Assembly: GCF_038066635.1 (NCBI RefSeq)
Contig: NZ_JBBUTI010000013.1
Span: 1-64,000, forward strand
Direction of reading: 5' to 3'
Length of the DNA: 64,000 bases
Source of the DNA: Ideonella margarita
Lineage (GTDB): Bacteria; Pseudomonadota; Gammaproteobacteria; Burkholderiales; Burkholderiaceae_C
Numbering within the stretch: the first letter of the stretch is position 1; every line of letters starts with the position of its first letter. The notes beneath the pieces are model-generated. The model had not been told where the DNA came from. It saw only the letters and a list, made by a program, of their open reading frames with translations, and ran no database searches. The position numbers and the translations under genes were made by a program. This document shows positions 35,167 through 44,522 of the stretch, one piece after another.

Positions 35167-35952
35167 ATGCCCGCTTCCAACCCCGCCAACGCCAGCCCCG
35201 ATTCGCCAGACGGCGAAGGCGCGCAGCTGTCCGGCGGGCCGGCCTTCAGCCCGCTCTACCAGCAGATCAAGTCGCTGCTGCTGCGCAGCCTGCAGGGTGG
35301 CGAGTGGAAGCCCGGCGAAGCCATTCCGAGCGAGATGGACCTGGCAGCCCGCTTCCGCGTCAGCCAGGGCACAGTGCGCAAGGCCATCGACGAGCTGGCC
35401 ACCGACAACCTGCTGGTGCGTCGGCAAGGCAAGGGCACGTTCGTGGCCACCCATGCCGAAGAGAACATCCAGTACCGCTTCCTGAGGCTGGCGCCCGACG
35501 AAGGTCCGGCGACCGGCATGGCCCGTGACGTGCTCGATTGCCGCCGCCTGCGCGCCCCGGCCGACGTCGCCCGGGCCCTGAATCTCAAAAGCGGCGACAG
35601 TGCGGTGCTGATCAGGCGCACACTCTCGCGCAACGGCACGCCGGTCGTGCTGGACGAGATCTGGCTGCCTGCCGGGCCGTTCAAGGGCCTGACGGCCGAG
35701 CGCCTGTCTGATTACGCCGGCCCGATGTACGGACTGTTCGAAACCGAGTTCGGTGTGAGGATGATTCGCGCCGAGGAAAAGATTCGGGCAGTTGCTGCCG
35801 ATAACGTGACAGCCGGCCTGCTGAAAGTGGCCGAAGGCTGTCCCCTGCTCAGCGTCGAGAGGCTTTCGCACACCTACGGCGACAAGCCGATCGAGCTTCG
35901 TCGGGGTCTTTACAACACCGCTTCCCATTTCTATCGCAACGATCTGAACTGA
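35167..35952 (+). CDS. GntR family regulator with UTRA domain
   Basis: 261 residues from ATG at 35167; a GTG at 35149 is also in frame and neither has a strong ribosome site. N-terminal winged helix-turn-helix, SPLYQQIKSLLLRSLQGGEWKPGEA to RFRVSQGTVRKAIDELATDNLLVRRQGKGTFV, then a UTRA ligand domain (about residues 110-255). HutC-type GntR regulators respond to small metabolites. Neighbours are mdh, acnB, sdh and gltA, so its ligand is probably a TCA intermediate; that is inference. Probably autoregulated through 35097-35114. Confidence 0.85.
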   Translation: MPASNPANASPDSPDGEGAQLSGGPAFSPLYQQIKSLLLRSLQGGEWKPGEAIPSEMDLAARFRVSQGTVRKAIDELATDNLLVRRQGKGTFVATHAEENIQYRFLRLAPDEGPATGMARDVLDCRRLRAPADVARALNLKSGDSAVLIRRTLSRNGTPVVLDEIWLPAGPFKGLTAERLSDYAGPMYGLFETEFGVRMIRAEEKIRAVAADNVTAGLLKVAEGCPLLSVERLSHTYGDKPIELRRGLYNTASHFYRNDLN

Positions 35953-36093
35953 AGCGCACTTGAATCGTTGAAGCTGATGATGCGGCAAGGCCTCTGAAAG
36001 CTTGCTGCGTTGCAATAAAATCTTTGGGTTTCACTGCAGTTACCTTCTCTCATTCCTGACCGATCAGAGCGACCACAACAAGGACACACAGCC

Positions 36094-36522
36094 ATGGCAG
36101 ATACGCTCAAACCGCGCCCGGAGTTCCGCAACATCCACGTCACGGACCTCCGCAACTACCGGCTCCCGCCGGCCGGTATTGTTTCCATCCTCCATCGCAT
36201 CAGCGGAGCCATCCTGTTCCTGCTGCTGCCGTTCATCATCTGGATGTTTGACACCAGCATCACCTCGGAAATCTCGTACGAGTCCTTCCGCAGCGCGTTC
36301 GTCGCCGGCATCGGCTTCGTGCCTGGCTGGTTCGTGAAGCTGGTGGCGCTGGCCCTGATCTGGGGCTACCTGCACCACTTCATCGCTGGCGTTCGCCACC
36401 TCTGGATGGACGCCACCCACAGCGTCTCGAAGCAGCAAGGCCACTCCTCGGCCATCGTCACGCTGGTGCTCGGCACCCTGCTGGCGGTGTTGCTGGGCGC
36501 CAAGCTGTTCGGCCTGTACTGA
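36094..36522 (+). CDS. sdhC: Succinate dehydrogenase cytochrome b556 subunit
   Basis: 142 residues, three membrane helices. RLPPAGIVSILHRISGAILF is the SdhC signature and the haem-ligand His lies in YLHHFIAGVRHLWMD. First gene of sdhCDAB-sdhE-gltA. Membrane anchor of complex II. Confidence 0.93.
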   Translation: MADTLKPRPEFRNIHVTDLRNYRLPPAGIVSILHRISGAILFLLLPFIIWMFDTSITSEISYESFRSAFVAGIGFVPGWFVKLVALALIWGYLHHFIAGVRHLWMDATHSVSKQQGHSSAIVTLVLGTLLAVLLGAKLFGLY

Positions 36523-36545
36523 GCACACCGCAAGGAATTCGACAA

Positions 36546-36908
36546 ATGGCAATCAATTACGGTTCCAAGCGCCTGGTCGTCGGCGCGAGCTACGGTTTCC
36601 GCGACTGGCTGGCCCAGCGCGTCACCGCCAGCCTGATGGCGTTGTTCACTGTGGCCGTGCTGGCCCAGGTGCTGATGCCTGGTGAGCTGGGCTACGACAA
36701 GTGGGCCGGCATCTTCGCCGCCCAATGGATGAAGGTCCTGACCTTCGTCACCATCATCTCGCTGGCGTGGCATGCCTGGGTTGGCATGCGCGACATCTGG
36801 ATGGACTACATCAAGCCGGTCGGCCTGCGCCTCACGCTGCAGGTCTTCACCCTCGTCTGGCTGGTCGGCTGTGCCGGCTGGGCGGTTCAGGTTCTCTGGC
36901 GTCTTTGA
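36546..36908 (+). CDS. sdhD: Succinate dehydrogenase membrane anchor subunit
   Basis: 120 residues, three helices; DWLAQRVTASLMALFTV and LAWHAWVGMRDIWMDYIKP (haem and quinone side) are typical SdhD. Ribosome site AAGGA upstream. 23 bases after sdhC. Confidence 0.93.
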   Translation: MAINYGSKRLVVGASYGFRDWLAQRVTASLMALFTVAVLAQVLMPGELGYDKWAGIFAAQWMKVLTFVTIISLAWHAWVGMRDIWMDYIKPVGLRLTLQVFTLVWLVGCAGWAVQVLWRL

Positions 36909-36916
36909 GAAACACC

Positions 36917-38689
36917 ATGGCACAGAACAACATCACCAAGCGCAAGTTCGACGTCGTCATCGTCGGTGCCGGCGGCTCCGGCATGCGCGCCTCGCTGCAA
37001 CTGTCTTTGGCCGGCCTGAACGTGGCCGTGCTGTCCAAGGTCTTCCCGACCCGCTCGCACACCGTGGCGGCGCAGGGCGGCATCGGTGCCTCGCTGGGCA
37101 ACATGTCGGAAGACAACTGGCACTACCACTTCTTCGACACCATCAAGGGCTCCGACTACCTGGGTGACCAGGACGCCATCGAGTTCATGTGCCGCGAAGC
37201 ACCGAAGGTCGTCTACGAGCTGGAACACTTCGGCATGCCGTTCGACCGCAACCCGGACGGCACGATCTACCAGCGTCCGTTCGGCGGCCACACCGCCAAC
37301 TACGGCGAAAAGCCGGTGCAGCGCGCCTGCGCAGCCGCTGACCGTACCGGTCACGCCCTGCTGCACACGCTCTACCAGCAGAACGTCAAGGCCCGCACGA
37401 ATTTCTTTGTCGAGTGGATGGCCCTTGACATGATCCGCGACGCCGACGGCGACGTGGTCGGCGTGACCGCGCTGGAAATGGAAACCGGCGACCTGCACAT
37501 CCTGGAAGCCAAGATCGTGCTGATGGCCACCGGTGGTGCCGGCCGCATCTACCAAGCCTCGACCAATGCCTTCATCAACACCGGTGACGGCCTGGGCATG
37601 GCTGCCCGTGCCGGCCTGCCGCTGGAAGACATGGAGTTCTGGCAGTTCCACCCGACCGGCGTTGCCGGTGCCGGCGTGCTGCTGACCGAAGGCTGCCGTG
37701 GCGAAGGCGCGATCCTGCGCAACAGCAACGGCGAGCGCTTCATGGAGCGTTATGCGCCCACCCTGAAGGACCTGGCACCGCGTGACTTCGTGTCGCGCTC
37801 GATGGACCAGGAAATCAAGGAAGGCCGTGGCTGCGGCCCGAACAAGGACTACGTGCTGCTCGACATGACCCACCTGGGTGCCGAGACCATCATGAAGCGC
37901 CTGCCTTCGGTGTTCGAGATTGGCCACAACTTCGCCAACGTCGACATCACCAAGGAGCCGATCCCGGTCGTCCCGACCATCCACTACCAGATGGGTGGCA
38001 TTCCGACGAACGTGAACGGCCAGGTCGTGATCCCGCGCAATGGCTCGCACAACGACGTCGTCAACGGCCTCTACGCCGTGGGCGAATGCTCGTGCGTGTC
38101 GGTGCACGGCGCCAACCGCCTGGGCACCAACTCGCTGCTCGACCTGATCGTCTTCGGCCGTGCCGCTGGCAACCACATCGTGGCCAGCGCGCTCAAGCAG
38201 AAGAACCACAAGCCGCTGCCGGCTGATGCCGCTGACCTGACCCAATCGCGCCTGGCGCGCCTGGATTCGGCCAAGAACGGCGAATACGCCCAGGACGTCG
38301 CCAACGACATCCGCTCGACCATGCAGAAGCACGCTGGCGTGTTCCGCACCCAGGCGAGCATGGAAGAAGGCGTCAAGAAGATCATGGAAGTCGGCGAGCG
38401 CGTGAAGTCGATCGGCCTGAAGGACACCTCCAAGGTGTTCAACACGGCCCGCATCGAAGCGCTGGAAGTCGACAACCTGATCGAAGCCGCCAAGGCCACG
38501 ATGGTGTCTGCCGCCGCTCGTCCGGAAAGCCGCGGTGCCCACGCGCACAACGACTTCCCGAACCGCGACGACGACAACTGGATGAAGCACACGCTGTGGT
38601 ACTCCGAAGGCGACCGCCTGGACTACAAGCCCGTCAACCTGAAGCCGCTGACCGTCGAGTCGGTGCCGCCCAAGGTCCGTACCTTCTGA
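36917..38689 (+). CDS. sdhA: Succinate dehydrogenase flavoprotein subunit
   Basis: 590 residues from ATG at 36917, 8 bases after sdhD. FAD-binding VVIVGAGGSGMRASLQL, covalent-FAD His in TRSHTVAAQGGIGASLGN, and succinate/fumarate-site residues around HPTGVAGAGVLLTEGCRGEG and SVHGANRLGTNSLLDL. Oxidises succinate to fumarate at the membrane. A large open frame antisense to this gene is a codon-bias shadow. Confidence 0.96.
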   Translation: MAQNNITKRKFDVVIVGAGGSGMRASLQLSLAGLNVAVLSKVFPTRSHTVAAQGGIGASLGNMSEDNWHYHFFDTIKGSDYLGDQDAIEFMCREAPKVVYELEHFGMPFDRNPDGTIYQRPFGGHTANYGEKPVQRACAAADRTGHALLHTLYQQNVKARTNFFVEWMALDMIRDADGDVVGVTALEMETGDLHILEAKIVLMATGGAGRIYQASTNAFINTGDGLGMAARAGLPLEDMEFWQFHPTGVAGAGVLLTEGCRGEGAILRNSNGERFMERYAPTLKDLAPRDFVSRSMDQEIKEGRGCGPNKDYVLLDMTHLGAETIMKRLPSVFEIGHNFANVDITKEPIPVVPTIHYQMGGIPTNVNGQVVIPRNGSHNDVVNGLYAVGECSCVSVHGANRLGTNSLLDLIVFGRAAGNHIVASALKQKNHKPLPADAADLTQSRLARLDSAKNGEYAQDVANDIRSTMQKHAGVFRTQASMEEGVKKIMEVGERVKSIGLKDTSKVFNTARIEALEVDNLIEAAKATMVSAAARPESRGAHAHNDFPNRDDDNWMKHTLWYSEGDRLDYKPVNLKPLTVESVPPKVRTF

Positions 38690-38710
38690 TCTCGGCGAGA
38701 GGAAACAATC

Positions 38711-39418
38711 ATGGCTGACAAGCGCACTTTCCAAATCTATCGCTACGACCCTGACAAGGACGCGAAGCCCTACATGCAGACCATCGAGATCGAACTCGAC
38801 GGCAATGAACGCATGCTGCTGGACGCCCTGATCAAGCTCAAGGCCATCGACCCGACCCTGTCCTATCGCCGCTCCTGCCGCGAAGGTGTCTGCGGTTCGG
38901 ACGCGATGAACATCAACGGCAAGAACGGCCTGGCCTGCCTGACGAACATGCGCACGCTGCCGCAGACCGTCGTGCTGCGCCCGCTGCCGGGCCTGCCGGT
39001 GGTGCGTGACCTGATCGTCGACATGACGCAGTTCTTCAAGCAGTACAACTCGATCAAGCCGTACCTGGTGAACGAGGAGCGCCCGCCCGAGAAGGAACGT
39101 TTGCAATCGCCGGAAGAGCGCGAGGAGCTCGACGGCCTGTACGAGTGCATCCTGTGCGCGAGCTGCTCGACGAGCTGCCCGAGCTTCTGGTGGAACCCGG
39201 ACAAGTTCGTCGGCCCGGCCGGTCTGCTGCAGGCCTACCGCTTCATCGCTGACAGCCGCGACCACGACACCTCGGCTCGCCTGGACAACCTGGAAGATCC
39301 GTACCGCCTGTTCCGCTGCCACACCATCATGAACTGCGTCGATGTCTGCCCGAAGGGTCTGAACCCGACGAAGGCGATCGGCAAGATCAAGGAATTGATG
39401 GTCCGTCGCGCGGTCTAA
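38711..39418 (+). CDS. sdhB: Succinate dehydrogenase iron-sulfur subunit
   Basis: 235 residues. Clusters: SCREGVCGSDAMNINGKNGL plus a later Cys ([2Fe-2S]), CILCASCSTSCP ([4Fe-4S]) and CHTIMNCVDVCPKGLNP ([3Fe-4S] region). Ribosome site GAGAGGAAAC. Electron transfer from SdhA to ubiquinone. Confidence 0.96.
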   Translation: MADKRTFQIYRYDPDKDAKPYMQTIEIELDGNERMLLDALIKLKAIDPTLSYRRSCREGVCGSDAMNINGKNGLACLTNMRTLPQTVVLRPLPGLPVVRDLIVDMTQFFKQYNSIKPYLVNEERPPEKERLQSPEEREELDGLYECILCASCSTSCPSFWWNPDKFVGPAGLLQAYRFIADSRDHDTSARLDNLEDPYRLFRCHTIMNCVDVCPKGLNPTKAIGKIKELMVRRAV

Positions 39419-39451
39419 GGCCGCCGCGGTCAACTTCGAGCAAGCCACGGC

Positions 39452-39721
39452 ATGGAAACTGCATCCCTGAATCCCACCGACGTCAGCCGCCTGAAATGGC
39501 GCTGCCGCCGGGGTTTGCTCGAAAACGACCTGTTTGTCGAGCGCTTCTTCCGCCGGTATGAGCAAACGCTCACGATCCGGCAGGTTGAAGGCCTGCAAGC
39601 GCTGATGGATCTGGCCGATAACGACCTTCTGGACTTGCTGCTTGTACGCAAGGAACCCGAGGGCGAACTCGATCGGCCGGAAGTCCGGGACGTACTGGCG
39701 CAGATGCGCCAGCCCGGTTGA
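39452..39721 (+). CDS. sdhE: FAD assembly factor SdhE
   Basis: 89 residues, SdhE/CptB family (YgfY/Sdh5). The RGxxE motif is present in KWRCRRGLLENDLFVERFF. By family it promotes covalent FAD attachment to SdhA, which fits its place after sdhB. Confidence 0.92.
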   Translation: METASLNPTDVSRLKWRCRRGLLENDLFVERFFRRYEQTLTIRQVEGLQALMDLADNDLLDLLLVRKEPEGELDRPEVRDVLAQMRQPG

Positions 39722-39749
39722 ACGATTTGAGACTAGAAAGGACTAGACG

Positions 39750-41060
39750 ATGACCCCGTCCGACGTGAAAGCCACCCTGTCGTTCTCTGACGGCAGCCCC
39801 AGCATGGACTTGCCCCTTTACAAGGGCACCGTGGGCCCCGATGTCATCGACATCCGGAAGCTCTACGGTCAAACCGGCAAGTTCACCTATGACCCGGGCT
39901 TCCTGTCGACTGCCTCGTGCAACTCGACCATCACCTACATCGATGGCGACAAGGGCGAGCTGCTGTACCGCGGCTACCCGATCGAGCAGCTGGCGGTGAA
40001 CTGCGACTACCTGGAAACCTGCTACCTGCTGCTGTACGGAGAACTCCCGAACCCGACGCAGAAGGCTGACTTCGAAGACCGTGTGACGAACCACACGATG
40101 GTCAACGAGCAGATGCAGTTCTTCCTGCGTGGCTTCCGTCGTGACGCTCACCCGATGGCTGTGCTGACCGGCCTGGTCGGCGCCATGTCGGCCTTCTATC
40201 ACGACAGCACGGACATCAATAACCCCGAGCACCGTGAAATCGCCGCGATCCGCCTGATCGCCAAGATGCCGACGCTCGTGGCCATGGCCTACAAGTACAC
40301 CGTCGGCCAGCCGTACATCTACCCGAAGAACGACCTGAGCTACTCGGGCAACTTCCTGCGGATGATGTTCGCCACCCCGTGCGAAGAGTACAAGGTGAAC
40401 CCGGTGATCGAGCGCGCGCTCGACCGCATCTTCATCCTGCACGCTGACCACGAACAGAACGCCTCCACCTCGACCGTGCGTCTGTGCGGCTCGTCGGGTA
40501 CCAACCCGTTCGCCGCCATCGCTGCGGGCGTGGCCTGCCTGTGGGGCCCGTCGCACGGCGGCGCCAACGAGGCTTGCCTGAACATGCTCGGCGACATCCA
40601 GAAGATGGGTGGCGTGGCCAAGGTCGGCGAGTTCATGAACCAGGTCAAGGACAAGAGCTCCGGCGTCAAGCTGATGGGCTTTGGCCACCGCGTGTACAAG
40701 AACTACGACCCGCGTGCCAAGCTGATGCGCGAAACCTGCCACGAAGTGCTGAGCGAGCTGGGTCTGCAGAACGACCCGCTGTTCAAGCTGGCGATGGAGC
40801 TGGAGAAGATTGCGCTGGAAGACGAGTACTTCGTCGCCCGCAAGCTGTACCCGAACGTCGACTTCTACTCGGGCATCGTGCAGCGCGCCATCGGCATCCC
40901 CGTGCCGCTGTTCACCGCGATCTTCGCGCTGGCCCGCACCGTTGGCTGGATTGCCCAGCTGAACGAAATGATCGGCGATCCGGAATACAAGATCGGCCGT
41001 CCGCGCCAGCTGTTCGTGGGCGCCGCTGCCCGCGACGTGAAGCCGCTGAGCCAGCGTTGA
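39750..41060 (+). CDS. gltA: Citrate synthase
   Basis: 436 residues, type II citrate synthase length. Catalytic His and Asp in LHADHEQNAST, GPSHGGANEACL and MGFGHRVYKNYDPRAKLM. AAAGGA ribosome site. Last gene of the sdhCDAB-sdhE-gltA operon, followed by a strong terminator. Condenses oxaloacetate and acetyl-CoA. Confidence 0.96.
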   Translation: MTPSDVKATLSFSDGSPSMDLPLYKGTVGPDVIDIRKLYGQTGKFTYDPGFLSTASCNSTITYIDGDKGELLYRGYPIEQLAVNCDYLETCYLLLYGELPNPTQKADFEDRVTNHTMVNEQMQFFLRGFRRDAHPMAVLTGLVGAMSAFYHDSTDINNPEHREIAAIRLIAKMPTLVAMAYKYTVGQPYIYPKNDLSYSGNFLRMMFATPCEEYKVNPVIERALDRIFILHADHEQNASTSTVRLCGSSGTNPFAAIAAGVACLWGPSHGGANEACLNMLGDIQKMGGVAKVGEFMNQVKDKSSGVKLMGFGHRVYKNYDPRAKLMRETCHEVLSELGLQNDPLFKLAMELEKIALEDEYFVARKLYPNVDFYSGIVQRAIGIPVPLFTAIFALARTVGWIAQLNEMIGDPEYKIGRPRQLFVGAAARDVKPLSQR

Positions 41061-41088
41061 TGTGCTGTGTGGCCCTTGGTGGCCCGAT

Positions 41089-41118
41089 CAAAAAAAGGCC
41101 CCTCGGGGCCTTTTTTTT
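41089..41118. terminator. Bidirectional terminator between gltA and the msh cluster
   Basis: AAAAAAA, a GGCCC/GGGCC stem with CTCG loop, then TTTTTTTT. Lies between convergent gltA and mshL and can stop both. Confidence 0.9.
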
Positions 41119-41140
41119 ATTGGCGAAGGCCAAACGCCGC

Positions 41141-43342
41141 TCAGCGTGGGTGGATGCTGGCGACTTGACGTGCGCCGGTCTGCCTGGCGGGCGCATGCTC
41201 TGCGAACGCGCGAGGCGCTGCTGAACGCCTGACCTTGCCTGCCGAGGCTGCCGTGGTGGCGTCCGAATTGCTTGCGGCATCCGGCAGGTCGGCGCCGTAA
41301 GCGCCGGCCCGCAGTCGATAAAGCCGAATTTGCGGGCGGCCACCGGTGGTGCCCACCGGCCAGGGAGCCCCGCCCACGCCGGGGGCAGCCGCGGCCAGCT
41401 GGGTGGACGTTTCGGTGGTGGCGGTCGCAGGCGGGGTCTGGAGCTCGACCTTCGTGCCGGCTTTTGGCGACGTTGCGGGCGACGCTGCGGGCGAAGTGGC
41501 GGGCGCAATTGCCGGTGCCATGGCCGGTGCCGCCGCAGGGCCACTCATCGGCTTGCCCGTGCTCTGGCTGCTGCCATGTCCGTCCACCCGAATCACCCGG
41601 ACCGGCGTGTCGGTGTCTGCCAGAGAAGCCCAGGCGGCCTGGGTTTGCGCCTGCCAGTCTTCGCTGGATCGGATGATGGACGGCTTGATCAGCACCACCA
41701 GCTCCTTCTTCTTTCCCGTGTTGGCACGGTTGCCCAGCACGCTGGCCGTGACGGCGTTGGCACCGCTGCCCGGCAGGCCCGAGGTCTGCCGCACGGTTTC
41801 GGTCTGCATCAGCCCGCCAATGGCCACGATCTGGCCATCCGGAATGCGCACGATGGTGTCGGTCTCGTTGATGCTGCTGGACGCCAGCGGCAGCTTGTAG
41901 GCGCCCATGGTGCCCAGATCGACCTGCTTGTTGCGCTCAGTGACTGAGCTGACCGACGGGTGCACGTGCAGCGTGATCATGTGGCCTTCGTCGATCTGCG
42001 GCGTCACGTCCAGCGCGATGCCGGAGAAGAACGGCGTCAGCGTCAGCGTCGGCATCGTGGTCGTGTTGCCGGTGGTCGAGGTGGTGTTGCCGGTGCCGGT
42101 GGTGCCACCCGAGACATTGGTGACGAAGTAGTCGTCGATGCCCACCTTCAGCACGGCCTTCTGGTTGTTCAGCGTGGCCAGGCGGGGGCTCGACAAGGTC
42201 TGCACCTCGCCATGGGTTTCCAGAAAGCCCATGACGGCCTGGAAGCCATTGCCGGCCAGTGACAGGCCGAACAGGCCATTGCCGCCCAGCGGGCCGCTCA
42301 GGGCATCGGCGGCGGTGCTCAGGCCGCTGGTCAGCGTGGGCAGACCGTTGCCATTGCTGAGCAGCGGGTTCGTGGCGTTGCCGTTCAGGCTGCCTGCGGC
42401 GCCCCGGCCGCGCAGGATGGACCAGTCGATGCCGCTCTGGAAGCCTTCACGCAGTTCCACCTGCACGATCTTCACGTCCAGCATCACCTGCCGTTCAACC
42501 GCCATGCGGGCCGCGCTCAGCATGGCCTCCACCTGGCGCAGCTCGTCGGGCATGGCACGCACCGCCAGCAGGCCCGATTGCGGGCTGACGATCACGCTGC
42601 GGCCACCGGCCGTGCCGATCATGGCGCGCACCGATTCACCCAGCTCGGCCCACAGGTCGTTGCGCGACTGCGTGGTGATCTGGCTGCTGTCGGGCTGGCT
42701 CTGGCTGGTGCCGCCTGCGCCGTTGCCACCGTTGCTGCCGCTGCTGTTCCCACCGTTGGTGCCGTTGCTGTTGTTTGCCGGGGCGGCGCCAGAGCTGACG
42801 CGCACATCGCTGCGGCCACTGCGTTGCGAGTGCAGGTAATTCACCACGAAGACGCGTGACTGCATCGTCGGCGGAAACACCGTGATGCGGCGGCCTTCCA
42901 CCTTGAAGTCATAGCCGTACACATCACGCAGGGCTTCCATCGCCTCGCGCATCGTTACGCGGCGCAGCGTCACCGAAATCTGGCCCGCCAGGTCGGGGTG
43001 CACCAGCACGTTGTAGCGGCCGTCCGAGGCGAGTGCCAGGAACACGTCGCGCGCCGGGGCGCTGTTGACGATCAAATCGAAGCGGGGCTCGGCCGGGGGC
43101 TCGGCGCGGGGAGTCGGGGCTGCAGCCGCGTTGGCGGCAGTCGCCACAGGCTCCACACGGGCCTCCACCCGGGTAGCCGGTGCCGGCTTGACCAGACTGT
43201 CGGGCTGCAGCTCCAGCACGGTCTGCACCGGCGTCTTCAGCGGCAGCTGGCCGGGCACGGCGGTGTTGATCGGGGCACAGGCGCCCAGGCTCAGCAGGCT
43301 GCTCAGCAATCCGCCACGGGCGAGGATCTGGGTCGGGGTCAT
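41141..43342 (-). CDS. mshL: MSHA-type pilus secretin MshL
   Basis: 733 residues. Lipoprotein-type start with Cys22 (SLGAC). N-terminal secretin/TonB short domain about 110-170 (FLALASDGRYNVLVHPDLAGQISVTL), a Gly/Ser/Asn-rich linker near residue 190-220, and the C-terminal secretin domain (about 330-560) with VGIDDYFVTNVSG, QIVAIGGLMQTE and KKKELVVLIKPSII. The C-terminal 150 residues are Ala/Pro/Thr-rich and less conserved. Forms the outer-membrane pore for the pilus. Last gene of the cluster; overlaps mshK by four bases. Confidence 0.9.
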   Translation of the reverse strand: MTPTQILARGGLLSSLLSLGACAPINTAVPGQLPLKTPVQTVLELQPDSLVKPAPATRVEARVEPVATAANAAAAPTPRAEPPAEPRFDLIVNSAPARDVFLALASDGRYNVLVHPDLAGQISVTLRRVTMREAMEALRDVYGYDFKVEGRRITVFPPTMQSRVFVVNYLHSQRSGRSDVRVSSGAAPANNSNGTNGGNSSGSNGGNGAGGTSQSQPDSSQITTQSRNDLWAELGESVRAMIGTAGGRSVIVSPQSGLLAVRAMPDELRQVEAMLSAARMAVERQVMLDVKIVQVELREGFQSGIDWSILRGRGAAGSLNGNATNPLLSNGNGLPTLTSGLSTAADALSGPLGGNGLFGLSLAGNGFQAVMGFLETHGEVQTLSSPRLATLNNQKAVLKVGIDDYFVTNVSGGTTGTGNTTSTTGNTTTMPTLTLTPFFSGIALDVTPQIDEGHMITLHVHPSVSSVTERNKQVDLGTMGAYKLPLASSSINETDTIVRIPDGQIVAIGGLMQTETVRQTSGLPGSGANAVTASVLGNRANTGKKKELVVLIKPSIIRSSEDWQAQTQAAWASLADTDTPVRVIRVDGHGSSQSTGKPMSGPAAAPAMAPAIAPATSPAASPATSPKAGTKVELQTPPATATTETSTQLAAAAPGVGGAPWPVGTTGGRPQIRLYRLRAGAYGADLPDAASNSDATTAASAGKVRRSAAPRAFAEHAPARQTGARQVASIHPR

Positions 43343-43785
43343 GGGGTTGTCTCTTTCTTCGCCGAGGGCGAGGTCTTCGAGGTCTTCAAGGCGGTCGAGG
43401 GCGTCAGGCTGATCTGCGGATACAGCGGCAACTTGCGCAGCCCGTTGGCGTCGCGCAGCCAGATCTCCTGGGCCGTGATGCGTTCAATGCGTGCGTCGCC
43501 GAGCTTGTCGCCCACGCCGCGCAGCCAGCCGCGTTCCACCACGTACGGCTTGCCGTTGATCACCATCAGATGCTGGCCGGGCTGTGCCGGCTCGGGCGTG
43601 CCTGCGGCGGCACCCGATGCGGCAGATGCGTTCGCTGCCGCTGTGGCCGTCCCGGGTGGCGGCGCATTCAGGCCCGACGCATCGGGCGGACGCGTGGGGT
43701 CGCGCTGGGCCTGGGCGGGTGCATGGGCCAGCGCCAGGGGCAGGCAGACCAGCGCCAGTGTCAGGCGCGTGCGGGTGTGGTTCAT
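43339..43785 (-). CDS. mshK: MshK-like pilus assembly protein
   Basis: 148 residues from ATG at 43785: signal peptide (ALVCLPLALAHAPAQA), RDPTRPP motif typical of secretion accessory proteins (GspC/PilP-like), then HLMVINGKPYVVERGWLRGVGDKLGDARIERI, the MshK core. Translationally coupled (ATGA) to mshL and to mshJ upstream. Likely periplasmic partner of the secretin. Confidence 0.8.
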   Translation of the reverse strand: MNHTRTRLTLALVCLPLALAHAPAQAQRDPTRPPDASGLNAPPPGTATAAANASAASGAAAGTPEPAQPGQHLMVINGKPYVVERGWLRGVGDKLGDARIERITAQEIWLRDANGLRKLPLYPQISLTPSTALKTSKTSPSAKKETTP

Positions 43786-44522
43786 GGTGCGCTCCCCGCC
43801 AGCCACAGCTGCACGCTGAGCAGCGGCTGGCCTTGTTCTCGCTGCAGGCTCAGCGTGCCCCAGCGCAGCCCGGGCAGGGTGCGCTCCAGCTCGGCCAGAA
43901 ACTGCTGCAGATCGGCGTACTGGCCGGAGATCGTCAGCTTGGCGCCTTGCCAGTCGCCCGGCCGGGTCTCGTTCGCGGCAGCGGGTGGGGCGTTGGCTGG
44001 CGTGCCGCCCGGCACATTGGCCAGGCTCTGCATCGCGGCCGACGCCGCCGTCAGGCCCGGTGCTGCGGCCTGGCCGGCAGCGCTGCCGGCACCGGTGGCG
44101 CCGGTTTCCAGGCGCACCAGACTGACCCGGGCATGCCGCTGCAGGACGGTCGCCAGCAGCTTGGGCAGCGCCACGGCGGGCACGGCCTCGTCGTGGCCGC
44201 CCTGCAGCATCTGCAGCAGTTGCGTGCGTTCGGCGCGGGCGCGCTCCACGCTCTGCACCAGCGCCTGCAGCTGCGGGTCTGAGCCGGCATGTCCGGCATC
44301 CCGGCTCAGGCCGTCCAGCTCCTTGCTCATCGAGGCCAGTTCTGCCGAGCTGGCGATCCCGGCCTGGCGCCATTCGCCTTGTTGCCGCAGGCTGGGGCTG
44401 ATCACCAGCTGGTCGGCCACGGCCAGCAGCAGCATCGCCAGCGAGGCGAACAGGAAGGCCCGTTCGCGCAGGCTCAAGCCGTCAATCAATCGGGCCCAGC
44501 GGGCCAGGGTGGTCGCCATCAT
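43782..44522 (-). CDS. mshJ: MshJ-like pilus assembly protein (GspM/PilO-like)
   Basis: 246 residues from ATG at 44522 (ATGATG; 44519 also in frame), overlapping the upstream stop. One N-terminal membrane helix (RAFLFASLAMLLLAVADQLVI), a coiled-coil stretch and a ferredoxin-like C-terminal domain with YADLQQFLAELERTLPGLRW, the GspM/PilO/MshJ pattern. Inner-membrane platform component. Confidence 0.8.
   Translation of the reverse strand: MMATTLARWARLIDGLSLRERAFLFASLAMLLLAVADQLVISPSLRQQGEWRQAGIASSAELASMSKELDGLSRDAGHAGSDPQLQALVQSVERARAERTQLLQMLQGGHDEAVPAVALPKLLATVLQRHARVSLVRLETGATGAGSAAGQAAAPGLTAASAAMQSLANVPGGTPANAPPAAANETRPGDWQGAKLTISGQYADLQQFLAELERTLPGLRWGTLSLQREQGQPLLSVQLWLAGSAP

Noticed and set aside
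36887..39598. A 900-residue open frame on the minus strand across sdhA and sdhB
   Set aside because: Antisense to strongly recognised sdhA/sdhB; no family signature or ribosome site. High-GC codon bias makes such frames.
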